DNA of 64,000 nt, from the NCBI GenBank assembly GCA_023974075.1, contig CM043800.1, positions 32,562,452 through 32,626,451 of the forward strand. The letters are read 5' to 3'. The notes beneath the pieces were generated by a model. It saw nothing but the letters and a program-made list of their open reading frames with translations. It had not been told where the DNA came from and did no database searches. A program made the position numbers and the translations under genes. Numbering within the stretch: the stretch's first letter is position 1; the number at the start of each line of letters is the position of its first letter. This document shows positions 21,730 to 32,569 of this stretch, piece after piece. Origin of the DNA: Chaenocephalus aceratus. Taxonomy: Eukaryota; Chordata; Actinopteri; Perciformes; Channichthyidae.

Positions 21730-23216
21730 CTAAGGAGATGTTCAAGTGGATATTTCACAAAAGTTTGTCTCTTATTTTGAACTTGGGAAGACCAATACAG
21801 TTCTTGGCTACATTTGGACTGATACATATCTTGACTGTTGAATCAACACTGGCCTAACGATGACCATGAGTGGTGCTGCACTGCTTCAGGCATGTGTATG
21901 TGAGTGTGTGTTTTTAGGAGCACCCTAGTGAGGTGACAGAGGCAGCTAAGCCAGTAAACAACCATGACAGTAATCATGTGGTTGTGGTGCTATGCTTCAT
22001 CAGCTGTCCGGCACCAAGGCTTGTTAAAGGACAAATGACTCTTAATAAAGCATATTCTTTCTCCTCATCTCTCCCTCCTCTCCGTCCCCCTTGCTCCCCA
22101 CAGCCCTGCCCCCCCACCTGAGGAGGCCAGGCCGTGGGGCGTTGGGATTGGCCGGCTCCACGCTGAGATTGATTACCCCTCTAATCTTAGGACTGCCAGT
22201 GTGTCTCCAGGGCGAAAACTCCTGCATGAATCCCCTCTGCCCCAACTCCCACCCTACCTCTGCCTCTCTACTTCCTCTCTCCCTCTTCCTCCATCCCCTT
22301 CATCCCTCTGTCCCTGTGCTGCCAGAGGCACTGAGGGACGATACTAAGTCACAGCCCCAGACAGGGCCACTCGCTCGCAGTGCCTGCCTTGTTTGCCATA
22401 TGTCACGGCAAATGGGGCTCCCGTGGACCCTGCCTTGGACTCGCTGTGGAAAAAAAAAATGACAAGGGGAACCGGATAGGGGACGATGGGTGGAGACTGC
22501 AGGAGGTGGGCGATAGAGCAAAGCAGCCAGACTAGATTTGATTCAAAGATCTTTCAAGATGACAGTGCTCTTGTGGGAGTTGATGTTAGGAAAACCAAAT
22601 GAATATAGTAAGAGATGTTGATCGAATCTGCTCTTGGTGTTAATAGGCTTTATCTGTTGTTCACACATGATTTGTTGATGACATTTCACCCTTCCAGTGT
22701 GCATTATCATGGCATCAAGGACACCCGACAACTTGTAAGGGTGACAATTGTACTTGTTGATGGTACGACTTGTCATCCAGATGCTGGTGAGATAAGCTCT
22801 CACGGTGGCACTTAAGCTTTCTGTAGACTTCTATAGACTCCCACGGTGTCGGGGTGATGATGTTGCCTCTCAAAATGTCACTTTGGCGTTTTTCTTTTCT
22901 CTCAACGCCTGATTAATTTAGGATGAGAGTGGGAACAAAGTGGAAACACACAGACAGAACAATTAGCACTGTTCATTTCCGCACTTAAGAGTAGCAGAAC
23001 AAAGTGGAAATAAGGATGAGATCAGAATCTGCAATTTCATATTTTATTCCACTAATAAGGTCTGGCTGATTTACATCACAGCCTTTTAGTTTGAGACAAT
23101 TTCCATCTAGTTTGAACGGGTCATCTCTCTTTTTCTAACATTCTAGTGACGACAACTATTATTTCTTTGGCCAAATCGTTCATGCCGACCCAAAATACTT
23201 CGTCAATGTTTGCTTC
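21730..23216. other. Non-coding DNA, nothing recognised
   Basis: Unique sequence with a pyrimidine-rich stretch at 22060-22330 and an A-run at 22450. Frames at 22091-22521 on both strands are Pro/Leu/Ser-rich and low in complexity. No domain or RNA gene is recognised. Confidence 0.5.
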
Positions 23217-23220
23217 TTAA

Positions 23221-23565
23221 AGGTGGGGTAGGTAATTTTGGAGAAACCAGCTCGAGTGCGCTAGAATTTGAAAAAACACAGCCGGAAAAAATCGGCCACT
23301 TCCTTCCAGAGCCCCTCCTCCAACACACAGGAACGCGCACATGACCAATGACGGCACGAGATACTTTGTGCACAGATGGAAGGCTGACAGGCAGGTAGGC
23401 CATCCAGTTATTTTAGCCGGGCCGGCTCAGATGATTGGTCGTGCTTTTTACAGTACTACAGCTTCCACAGATGACTTTTTTTTATGGATTTTTTGTCAAA
23501 GCACTTAAGATATTCATTGCTATCAGGATGTTAAGACCGGTTTCTCAAACTTACCTACCCCACCT
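23221..23565. mobile_element. TTAA-flanked MITE, 345 bp
   Basis: The termini are AGGTGGGGTAGGTAA at the left and, reverse-complemented, AGGTGGGGTAGGTAAG at the right, flanked by TTAA at 23217-23220 and 23566-23569. Its ends differ from the TTAA elements at 20357 and 27614, but all three start AGGT. This fits one Kolobok/piggyBac-like transposase group acting on several MITE families (inference). It has no coding capacity. Confidence 0.88.
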
Positions 23566-23627
23566 TTAATTCAATCAGACCCTGCTTCCACAACACATGT
23601 AGCTTATGTTGCAACCAGTCCTGTGAT

Positions 23628-23700
23628 TCATTACATTACATTACATTGCATTGCATTTAGCTGACGCTTTTATCCAAAGCGACTTACAATAAGTACATTC
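23628..23700 (-). mobile_element. Antisense L2/CR1-type LINE 3' tail with (TAATG)n
   Basis: On the minus strand this reads TTGGATAAAAGCGTCAGCTA followed by AATG and TAATG pentamers. The same GCGTC-GCTAAATG phrase ends the SINE at 6451-6644. It is the 3' tail of an L2/CR1-clade LINE, or of a SINE using that tail. On the plus strand the pentamers appear as ATTACATTACATTAC. The body of the retroelement is not recognisable further along. Confidence 0.65.
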
Positions 23701-26107
23701 GACCAGGAATGTAGTAAGACTGGAAGGCGGGGGGCTGGGTTAGACTATGGTTAAGATGATGAGAAGATGTTGTTGTGATGTGGTGTTTACGTGCGCCTGC
23801 ATGTATTTACCCCCTAGGGTCAAATTGAGTATGCAGAAACATGCAATACTCAGTGTTTAAAAAATGGTAGGATCTTCGGAAATAACTTCAAGTGTTCTAC
23901 TTTTAAATTGTGAGTTAAGATTGTATTCCAAATATGGTGATACGAGTGGGTGCTGATAGTAATATCAAACCATTGTTCTTGTACCATACGTGATCAAAAG
24001 ATCCCACATTTTCAAGGTGAAACTTTCTGTTTACTAATCCACCCGCTCCAACGCTGCAGAGTCTTAACGCAGGATGAGTAATGCTTAAAAGCTGAGTTCA
24101 TTTCGTACATACGAGTGCGTCCCCAAAAGCACATGGCAACGGCCAGACAACCATCAGAAGGCACCTTGAAGTGCTCTTTCAGGCCACCATGGATTGCCCA
24201 CACACAAGTGCTCGCAAGCACACACTTGAGAAAGTCTTTGAGGGCACTGTTCTAATTCACCTCTGCACCTGTTTATACCTTTTCCCCATTCTTTCTTTTT
24301 TCCACGTCTGAGTGAGTCCGAGTCATAGAAAAAAAAAAAGGAAAGAAAAGCAGCGTGGGTGAATCTGAGCAGAGAAACATCCTCTGGGTCTTTTTCCTTT
24401 TTTAAAAGAACTCCTCCAGATCTCATGTTTAATTTATGAAGGAGGGCTCAGGCGTGATACATCCTGGCATGACAGGCCGAGTCCATCTTTGTCTGGGAAA
24501 CATGGATCGGACCGGACCAGGGGTGATCTGCCAGTCCCCATCAGGGCCCCGGGGTGCCACGGACTGGTCAACAGCTGGGGGCCAAAGCAACCCTTTTATT
24601 GGAACCGGAGCGTGGTTAATTAAACAAGTTCCCCTCGGTCAGAAAGCAGCTGGAGTCGGTTTACTCCGTGTGCCAGTCAGTGCCAGGCTGGCTGGAAGGC
24701 ACACTCCAGCACACAAAGGAAGAGGAGATGCGACAGTGTTCTTCTACGTAGGAATGTACAGACACAAGACACATGAGAGGATGCTACTGGTTGGAAGTAT
24801 TAAGATGTGAAGATTCTAAGGAGAGGAGTGGGATGTGCTCTCTTTAGCTCACCCACATCCAACTGTAAGCATCAACCCACACCCTTAAACCAAACTCCAG
24901 CTTTATGCGCAAGCACACGACGAACACATTTAATTTGTTTTCAGGCTCTCCAGATCCATATACTTCCAGTTCAGACAAACACGCACAGGCGCAAACAAAC
25001 TGAAAACCAGAGAAATCTTGTCAAGCTGAGCACCGAGTGAAGATTAGGCATCCTTGTCCGCCTTCACAGCCTGAGACGGCGTGGTCAAACCTGGGGCGGT
25101 TTCAGGGAGAAAGATAGACTGGCAGATGATGGTTGTCGGAGAGGATGTGAGAGAAACGAGACGTATTCTGAGTGCTAAATGGCTGTTAGGGTTGCAAACT
25201 GGGGGAGGGCGAAAAACAGAGCAAGAGGAGAAAACAGGGGGGCTGGGTACAAAACAGCCAATTTCATAGTACACATGTGGATTAAGTTCCCTCCTTTGAA
25301 AATGCGCCGGAATGCCCATGTACCAATTACGCCCCGGTGGTACAGGCGGGAGCTGTGGGGCCATGTTTTTGGATGTTCTTGCGCCTGTGTGTGCTCGGGC
25401 TTGCCAGATTGTCTGCGGGCAGCATTTGTGCCTGCTTTGATTCTGTGCCAGTGAGGCCTCGCAGGCTCTTGGCACCCTGACACCTCCCCATCAATACGCT
25501 GGCACCGCGTTGTACGGGGTATCAAAAATGACCCAATTAGCGGATGGCAATGTGTTCTGACAGGCAGTACCTGGTCGGGTGTGTTTAAGACTGCCATCGT
25601 TTTCTTCTTTCTTTTCTTCCTCTATGGTGCACGCTGTCTACCTCCTCTCTGTTTCTCTCTGTCTCTCCCCTGCCGTTTATACGCCGTGTGCTTCTCTCAG
25701 CGGGTGACAATGCCTTGACACCTTCTCTTTGTACGCTTCTTTCAGCTGTTTGCTATAAACATCGCAGCACTTTGCGAGTGTGCACATAGGAGCGGATTGG
25801 TTTTGACTAAGAACACTGTGATTAGAGCACTCGGTGACAGAAACATTATCCACAGAGTTGGCGTGTCAGATTTCATTGCCATGACTGACATGTCTCTGGA
25901 TCTCCCATTCTCCCCATTCCATGTCTCGGGTTTTCTCCGCTGCTCTTCCCCTTCGATATTCCTGATCGATCTGTCTTTTCCATGTGTAGCTGGAATTCAG
26001 TGGGAATCTGTCAGCGTGTGTCAGCTTGAGTCTTAAGCTGTTTCCATGACATCTGCGGTTACCGTAAAAAGTGTAAAAATGCAATCTGTTGAGTTTTAAA
26101 CTGTGGG
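23701..26107. other. Non-coding DNA with possible conserved stretches
   Basis: No gene is supported. Positions 24430-24690 and 25380-25600 are low-repeat, GC-balanced stretches of the kind that can be conserved non-coding DNA; GGTTAATTAAAC at 24614-24625 is a homeodomain-type palindrome. Frames at 25044-25597 overlap on both strands without a domain, and CT-rich DNA follows at 25600-25680. Confidence 0.35.
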
Positions 26108-26262
26108 TTTTCTCTGGAAGTGTTTCCTTGTACGATGTGAGGGTCTAAGGACAGAGGGTGTCGTGTTGTCATACTGATATTCTGTACAAACTGTGAAGAC
26201 CACTGAGACGAATGTAACATTTGTGATATTGGGCTATATAAATAAACATTGATTGATTGATT
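26108..26262 (+). mobile_element. LINE 3' end (L2/Maui-like) with GATT repeat tail
   Basis: The phrase GTGATATTGGGCTATATAAA followed by TAAACATTGATTGATTGATT is a typical 3' terminus of a fish non-LTR retrotransposon of the L2/Maui type, which ends in short tandem repeats rather than poly(A). Upstream, GAGGGTCTAAGGACAGAGGG belongs to the same 3' untranslated region. The copy is strongly 5'-truncated and contains no reverse transcriptase. The exact family cannot be named from memory with certainty. Confidence 0.7.
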
Positions 26263-27609
26263 TTAAAAACTATGAAAAGTCATTACTTTGTTTGAAATTA
26301 CTTTTTAATTGATTCAACCTAGACATTTTATCTCTTTGGCTTTTATTCATTCATCATCAACAACAAAATGTGATGTTTATTTTCGCCTAAATGGTTGATG
26401 GCCTTAACATCTACATACATCTGAATGCCTTTCCGTATATGCTTACTTTTGAAGACCTTGAGACTTATACAGTATAAGGACCAAAGGCTGGCTTTAAATA
26501 ACGTAGCCCTCTAAAGTAATGGACTTTATTTCTGTTGCGCTCTTTTGTCTTATAAATAATTTCCTTTACCTTCTTGAATAATTTATCCGGAAAGGGCCTT
26601 AGATTAAAATGTAATTATTTGTTGTTTTTAGTAATTAGTGAGAACTATCTGCAATGTGTGATCATTTAATAGATAAAACATATACATTCAGTTGATTTAT
26701 TGACAACACTTACTGAGCTATCACCAAACTGCATCAGAAAGAGTGCATTTCCATCGATTTCTCACTTAGAAAACGTGCAATCGTACACCGCGATGCAACA
26801 GGCAAGTCTGTGAATTGGGATTTTAAGCAACATTTTTTATTTTGCAGAGATGAGAGTAGAGAAATAATCTGTAAAACTTTGAATACACTTCGGGAAAAGA
26901 CTGAAAGTCATAAGTATTTTTTCATTGTTGATGGACCAAAAGGGTGGTATTAGAGTCGTAGGGAAAAGCTTTACAGAAAATTCACCGATTTTTTTGCATT
27001 TAAATATTTACGTGTCAATTCTCTTTTGATTCATTTGACTTCCTTTCAACTTTGACTTTCAGACAATCAACATTAGTAGGTTTAACCAACTCAAATATGT
27101 TCACCCAAGTTAACCCAACTTCTCAAAATGCTTGAAATCGTTTGCGTCTTTTAATTTAAGCTTTAGCTAAGTAACCGTTTTTAGAATGCAGTTCTTGTTA
27201 TAATATCTATGTAATGACTTGTAGTTCTTTCTCATTAGATTTACCGCCTCAGTTGCTCCGTCTGAGAGGCGACTGTGAAGGTTTGGCAGCTGATGCCCTC
27301 TGGCGTTACACCGGTCATGAGCTGAGCCCTCACAGGTCTCCATTGGCATGTTAGAGCAAGCTGCCAGCCTCGATGGGCAGTTGGCGCCCGGTCCACTACC
27401 AGCTGGTGAGGCTGTGTGCCATCTCAGGGCCATCGGGCTCATCTGTCAAAACTCCTCCTCCACCTATGAGTGTTTACTAAAAGTGTCACCGCAATGAACA
27501 AAACTGAAATGTTCAAATGTAGCTATGTCTATTATGCCAACAAATTTCACGGAACTGTATTAGGTTAATTGAAAGCGATAATATTAAGTTGAAAATAATA
27601 TTTTTGTAT
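26263..27609. other. AT-rich non-coding DNA
   Basis: No gene is seen. A phrase at 27080-27125 (AACCAACTCAAATATG then CCAAGTTAACCC) resembles decayed fish DNA-element termini but has no partner I can pair with it. Positions 27240-27450 are a GC-richer, low-repeat patch with a 91-residue minus-strand frame and no recognised domain. Confidence 0.4.
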
Positions 27610-27613
27610 TTAA

Positions 27614-28085
27614 AGGTCCCCTATTATACTGTTTTTCATCAATATATTATAGGTCTCAGATATATACAAAACATGTCTCTATCCCATAATCCCCTCTGTT
27701 TCAGCCCTGTTTCCAAAGTGCTGATTCTCTGTCTGTTACTTATATATATAAATAAGGAGCCACTCCTCACGCCCCTCTGAGAGATATTTGGTTAAGAATA
27801 ACACAATGGTGCTCTAGGAGGAGATTCAGGTGATAAGGTGAGGGGGGGGGGGGTTACCTTGGTTGCTGATTGGCTAATGGTTACACAAGCCAAAAAATCG
27901 TTATGACATCATAAAGTGGCCAAAATCTGATCAGCTCATTTTCAGACAGGTTTTTATAGAAATGGATCAGGACAAAAAGAGAGAGAATCTTTCTTCCTGA
28001 AACTTCCAGAATCTCTTTCCACAGAGGGGACACGTGGTTATGTATCAAGGACCTGAACAAGTGGATTTTGCATAATAGATGACCT
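27614..28085. mobile_element. TTAA-flanked TIR element, 472 bp
   Basis: The left end AGGTCCCCTATTATAC pairs with the complement of the right end, AGGTCATCTATTATGC (12 of 16 identical). TTAA flanks both sides (27610-27613 and 28086-28089). The AGGTCCC start is shared with the 20357 element. A G-run of about 12 lies at 27842-27853. No transposase frame is present. The superfamily (Kolobok/piggyBac type) is inferred from the TTAA duplication. Confidence 0.82.
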
Positions 28086-28089
28086 TTAA

Positions 28090-30562
28090 ACTTACTTACA
28101 TTAATACAGTTATGTGAAATATGTTGACATAATACATTTCATTAAGTTTGAGCTTTTTTCAGGGTGCTACTCTGAGTAAGCAAACATCAACCATTGACAC
28201 TTTGATGTCAAACCAACTGATGGACAGAAGCAAGTTGTGTGTCAAAGTAAGATAAAAGGCCGGAGTAAAATGTTTTGTTTTAAAGGTATATCAGTCGTTT
28301 CCTGCTGCATGTGGCGCGCATATTATAGGTTCCGTCTTATCTTAAACACTCTGAATAAAAACAGGAAAGGTTACATGTCTTTATATAGAGCTTTGGACAT
28401 ATCATGCTTCCGACGTACCTTCTATACATCTTCTCTACTTATTTTTCAACCTTCCCCAGGTTTCTCTCTTGGCTATTAACCTTTTGTGTAATATACCTCC
28501 TCTTGTTCAGTGTAGTTTATCTGTATGTGTGCTTGTTTGTCTGCTTCTTGGCCTGATTGATTGTATGTGCGGGATAAATGATCAAAAAAGCTTTTACGAT
28601 TATAGGACAACTGCTTCTCTTGAGGCACCTGTTAAGTTGTTTGTTGCCAGAAGAAAAGGACACTTCATCATGCTACTGTAAATGATTTCCCTGCTCCCTC
28701 ACCCCGGGCTCCCTTTTACTCCTTCCTTTTATAGAGCCGATATTTTTGCAGGAAACCTCCCATTTCTTAAGTGGAAAAACAGAAAAGGCTATAAGGGATG
28801 TGGTGCTGTTTGAGGACAATAGCTTATCTACGAGGTAACGCTGTCTCGGTTAATTTGTACGACTTGCCACATCGTGCCGTAGCGCAACAGCTGAGTGCTT
28901 TCAGAGAAAGACTGATTTGACTTAGGCCATTATCTTTTGATAGATAAGGGGACTGCAGGTGCTTTTTCCCATCCCTCAGGGTGTGGTTTTGAAGATGGAG
29001 GACATGTTTTTACCCATTGACGTTGATGCAATACAACCCAGAAGCAAGGGGACTAATGTCTGTGCGGATTCCACTCAATCCTAGTGCCTAGTGTCCTCTC
29101 CTCGCCCCGGACTCAGCCTGCGGAGCCCTTTAACCGGGGAGTGTGCCCACCAACCATGAGTCATTAAGCTCTGTGTTTAGACAGGGCTAGGGGTCATTGT
29201 GTTGGGAGGTAATGTATAGTCTCGGGATGGACTCACAAATTGGAGGCAGTCCACTCCGAACCTACTTTCTCCAAGGAAACAAAGAAGAAAAGGAAATAAA
29301 AAGTGAGATGTTTCTGTTGCAAAGGCAAAAAGTGACTGAGGGTATTCATTCAGCCAAGAATGATGTGCTGATTATATCTAAAATAACTTTAAATACAGGT
29401 AAATGCTATGGCAAAATCATCATGCCACTCTGATTGCAAGCAAAGCAGCGAAACTGGTATTTATCTTGCATAAGCAGAGACATTTCTGTTGGTAAGTTTT
29501 GAATGGCAAGAGTTCACGAGTATTTTGGGGAAAAAATCACACTTTGCAATTAATTAAAGTAAATCCTTTCAGTGTAGTTTTACCACATTTAAAAGCCTGA
29601 CACTTGACCATTAACCTCCAAATGGATGTAAAACTCCGCCAGAGTTCCCCTTTCTAAAAACAATGTGCCACAAAAAGGACTGTAAAATGAAATAATGAGT
29701 TTTAAATGTCTTTTTTCAGGCAAACTCAATTAGCAACATGTTTTTTTCTCCCCTTTTGCAAAGAGCCCTACATTAGCACCGAGGCTAGTTATTATTTCCA
29801 GCGCAGACATCTTTACAAATCATTTCTCTTTGCCTTTCCACCACTGCCTCCCGTGTGCCACTATGTTCCAAAGTGGTCTCCAATTATGAAAGCATTAAAA
29901 ATGCTAGTGAAAGATTTAGGTACATTACACCACTCAATGACATTCTACTCGCCATTATGTTATTAGCACAGTGCTATGTGTAAAAAGGGCCTTTCATTTA
30001 GAAAGTGTTGTAGAAAATACATTTAAAGCTGCCACTGTCAACCCCCCTGCCTCCTGCACTGGCAGCTGTGCTGCTGTGGAAAGCTTCTCATCTCAACCAA
30101 TTTTGGTCAAATCTCTCACTCAGTCTTTTAGACTCGGATCTACACAAATGGAAGACTATGCACACACGTTTTTCTTTCTATTCTCAATCTCTTTAAGGAA
30201 GCCCTTCGAATATAAGGAAAGAAAACATAAATTAAATATTAAGGCGGCAACTGATGAGGAGTTTCATCATTGATACATCTGTAGATTACTATCTTTATTA
30301 AACATTTAATCTTTTAATGAAAAAATGACAGTTAAATGTGTAAAATGCTCATTTCAGGTTCCCAGAACCATGGTTTTGGAGGTACATTGTTTCTTTTTGT
30401 AATAGTCTATCAGCCAAAGGCACGTTATTTTTATATTTTATATTATAAGTATTAACAAGACAAGGTGTAGCATACAATTTAACTATTTTCAACATAGTTC
30501 TCGATTTTCTGTTATCAATTTATCGATTATTAAACTAATAGTTAATAGTAGCTTAAATTAAC
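28090..30562. other. AT-rich non-coding DNA
   Basis: About 2.5 kb without a recognised gene or repeat. Frames at 28237-28681 and 29197-30273 are AT-driven and lack domains. Positions 29730-30000 look low-repeat and could be conserved non-coding DNA, with no specific motif to support it. Confidence 0.4.
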
Positions 30563-30741
30563 GGTACCACTTTACAATAAGACTACCCTTATAAAGGATT
30601 CATAAAGGGCTTATAATTAGGTTAATAATTAGGTTGTAAACACTTTATTAATAATTAAGAACCATTTATAAACCAGTTCTAAAATAGTTGTCATACATCA
30701 ACACAGGCTCACTATTTGGCAAGATGACTAAGCCTTATATT

Positions 30742-32015
30742 CAAGGCTGCACATGCACCTCCGCCAAAAAAAGAGCACCGGGTCATTTGAAAAAAGGCGC
30801 ATTTGCGTACCAAAATTGAGAGAGGGAGAAAGAGGAGAGAGAGAGAAAGATATTTGCGAGTTGCATTTGAACTCATGGTCGGCCCGTAGCACTGGCGTTA
30901 TAGATGTTCGCCTAGGGCGCCAGATCTGGGGAGGCGCTGCGCTGGCTTCTGGGAGAAAAAAACAAACATTTTTGACCGTTGGGGCTCATCCTAATTTTCG
31001 GCCTTGATGTAACAACATTCATAATTAAGTAATTGTAACACCCTTTTCACCCCGGTTACACGTTGCATTTGCCCTGTACGATGGGCGCTGTAAGTGATGA
31101 AAATGGGGGATGTTGGCTTATCTGGCACCCGCAGCTCACAGCCAAAATGCGAATGAGCGAGGGAGATAGAGAGAGAAGGGCGCACCGCCCGGTGTTATTA
31201 TTAGAATCTGGTGCTAGCTGCTTTAACGGATATAAGAAGAAGATGTTTCTACAATGATGTGGAGGGAGAGTCCTCTCCAGTCAGACTGAGAGGCTGATAC
31301 TACAGCTCAGTGAGGTAAAGGACTCTTGAGTGTTTAGATAGTTCACTTTAGTCTAAGTTCAAACAGTTTGGTCACAATTTATGTAAACACATATTTCCAA
31401 GGCACTCCTTTAAAATTATTGGGATAAACAGGGTTGAAATCATTCCAATGCATACTATAGGACAGTAACCAAAAACATCCTATGAAACTGGAGAGATAAA
31501 AAATGCATAAATAAATAAATGTTAAGGTAAAATAAGATATGAATGAACAACACAAATAAAATAAGTTACATTCATTTGTTATTGGCTATGGTTATTGGTT
31601 ATGTTCACATACTTATTTGATTACATCCACTTGTCTAAGATGACAACAGAGACTTTCGACCCAAAACCAGCTGTTGACTTGTGGATGCAAGCAGCTAATC
31701 GCAGACTCAACCAGAGAGGAAGAAGTAGGCCTACATCATCAGCTACCATGTCTGACATGAGGAAGACAGTGAGGGGAACAGTCAGGAGGGAAGTGATGAC
31801 AGCTTGTAGGATTACTGGTCGTGCTAATGTTGTCTTGTGTTCACCTCTGCATGTGTGTTCTGTGTTCACCTCTGTGTGTTCAGTGCCGTGTGTCTGGCAA
31901 ATAAAGTCAAGACCCCCTCAAAAGTTACGGTTTATTTCATTTTAAGGATGAGCACCAAGCAACATCTCCAGGTGCTCCTTTGAGAACCAGGGCAAAAAAG
32001 TTATGTGCGCCCCTG
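30742..32015. mobile_element. hAT element nested in the 30563-32414 element
   Basis: CTTATATT flanks the insert at 30734-30741 and 32016-32023, a perfect 8-bp duplication. The right end, reverse-complemented, reads CAGGGGCGCACATAACTTTT, and the left end reads CAAGGCTGCACAT (10 of 13 matching). These are hAT-type termini. The 1274-bp interior is mostly non-coding, with GA-rich DNA at 30822-30850 and CTGCGCT/GGCGC patches. A short frame at 31640-31810 could be a relic of the transposase. It is a deletion derivative that post-dates its host element. Confidence 0.85.
31640..31810 (+). pseudogene. Possible hAT-transposase coding relic
   Basis: An open frame on the plus strand reads FDPKPAVDLWMQAANRRLNQ followed by a basic RGRSRP stretch. 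A pattern of F.P..A[VI].LW followed by an R-rich segment occurs in some hAT transposases, and the frame lies inside the hAT element at 30742-32015. No DDE/RNase H residues or BED finger accompany it. I am not certain of this assignment; the frame could be non-coding element sequence that is open by chance. Confidence 0.3.
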
Positions 32016-32456
32016 CTTATATTGGCTACGTAGCTTACTGCGTCTTCTTCATCAGCCAGCATCCTTGGTATCTGTTGTTCACTGAGTTGATTCCATATGA
32101 TGTTTCTTGACATCTCTTTATGACCATTTATTTACGAGTTACTAACATTTATAACTGCCAAAAGGGAGCCTTATTGTAAAGTGTAAAACACATTCCCATG
32201 TATTAATGAGTTACTACCTTTTCTAATAAGGCTTAGCAGCACAGATACATGTGGGCTCACTATTTGGCAAGCAACCGGTCACAGTTGCCCTGTTTATCTC
32301 ATGTCTTATAAAAGCTTATTAATGATTTATAAAGTGTTCACAACCTAATTAATAAATGAATTACAAACTATTCGTAAGCCCTTTATAAGGGTAGTCTTAT
32401 TGTAAAGTGGTACCAAATTAATTCATCAATAATTTTAAAAAAGTTGCCAGAGTTGC

Positions 32457-32564
32457 AAATATTTACAAACCAATAACATTAACACTCAAATCAAAAAAGG
32501 TGGCTTCTGTTGCTCTACCACCTTTTTTGATTTGAGTGTTAATGTTATTGGTTTGTAAATATTT
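32457..32564. repeat. Perfect 47-bp inverted repeat (hairpin) with 14-nt loop
   Basis: The left arm (32457-32503) starts AAATATTTACAAACCAATAA and ends AAAAAAGGTGG. The right arm (32518-32564) is its exact reverse complement, all 47 bases. The spacer is CTTCTGTTGCTCTA (32504-32517), and pairing stops cleanly at both outer edges. It lies 42 bp beyond the end of the TIR element at 30563-32414 and shares no sequence with that element's ends. No target duplication flanks it, so a foldback transposon is not supported. Origin by a template-switch or snap-back event is likely. Perfect pairing of this length is unlike an animal microRNA precursor but could yield endo-siRNA if transcribed. Confidence 0.97.
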
Positions 32565-32569
32565 TGTTA

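Larger units (their letters stand above)
30563..32414. mobile_element. TIR DNA element (GGTACCACTTTACAATAAG ends), nested by a hAT
   Basis: The ends form a perfect 34-bp inverted repeat (30563-30596 and 32381-32414) starting GGTACCACTTTACAATAAG. Similarity continues imperfectly inward for roughly another 80 bp. AAATTAA flanks both sides (30555-30561 and 32415-32421), a 7-8-bp duplication. Excluding the hAT insertion it is about 580 bp and non-coding. Inside, GGCTCACTATTTGGCAAG occurs as a direct repeat at 30706-30723 and 32254-32271. A terminus-like CTTATTGTAAAGTG recurs at 32171-32184, suggesting that ends of related elements are merged here. Its superfamily is uncertain: the duplication length suits hAT, while the long TIR is reminiscent of Mutator-like elements. 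Confidence 0.85.

Noticed and set aside
23634..23660. ATTAC direct repeats as a possible CRISPR-like array
   Set aside because: Five-base units without spacers; this is the tail repeat of a LINE-type 3' end.
25044..25597. Overlapping 143- and 140-residue minus-strand frames
   Set aside because: Two frames of similar length overlap each other and a plus-strand frame, with no family match.
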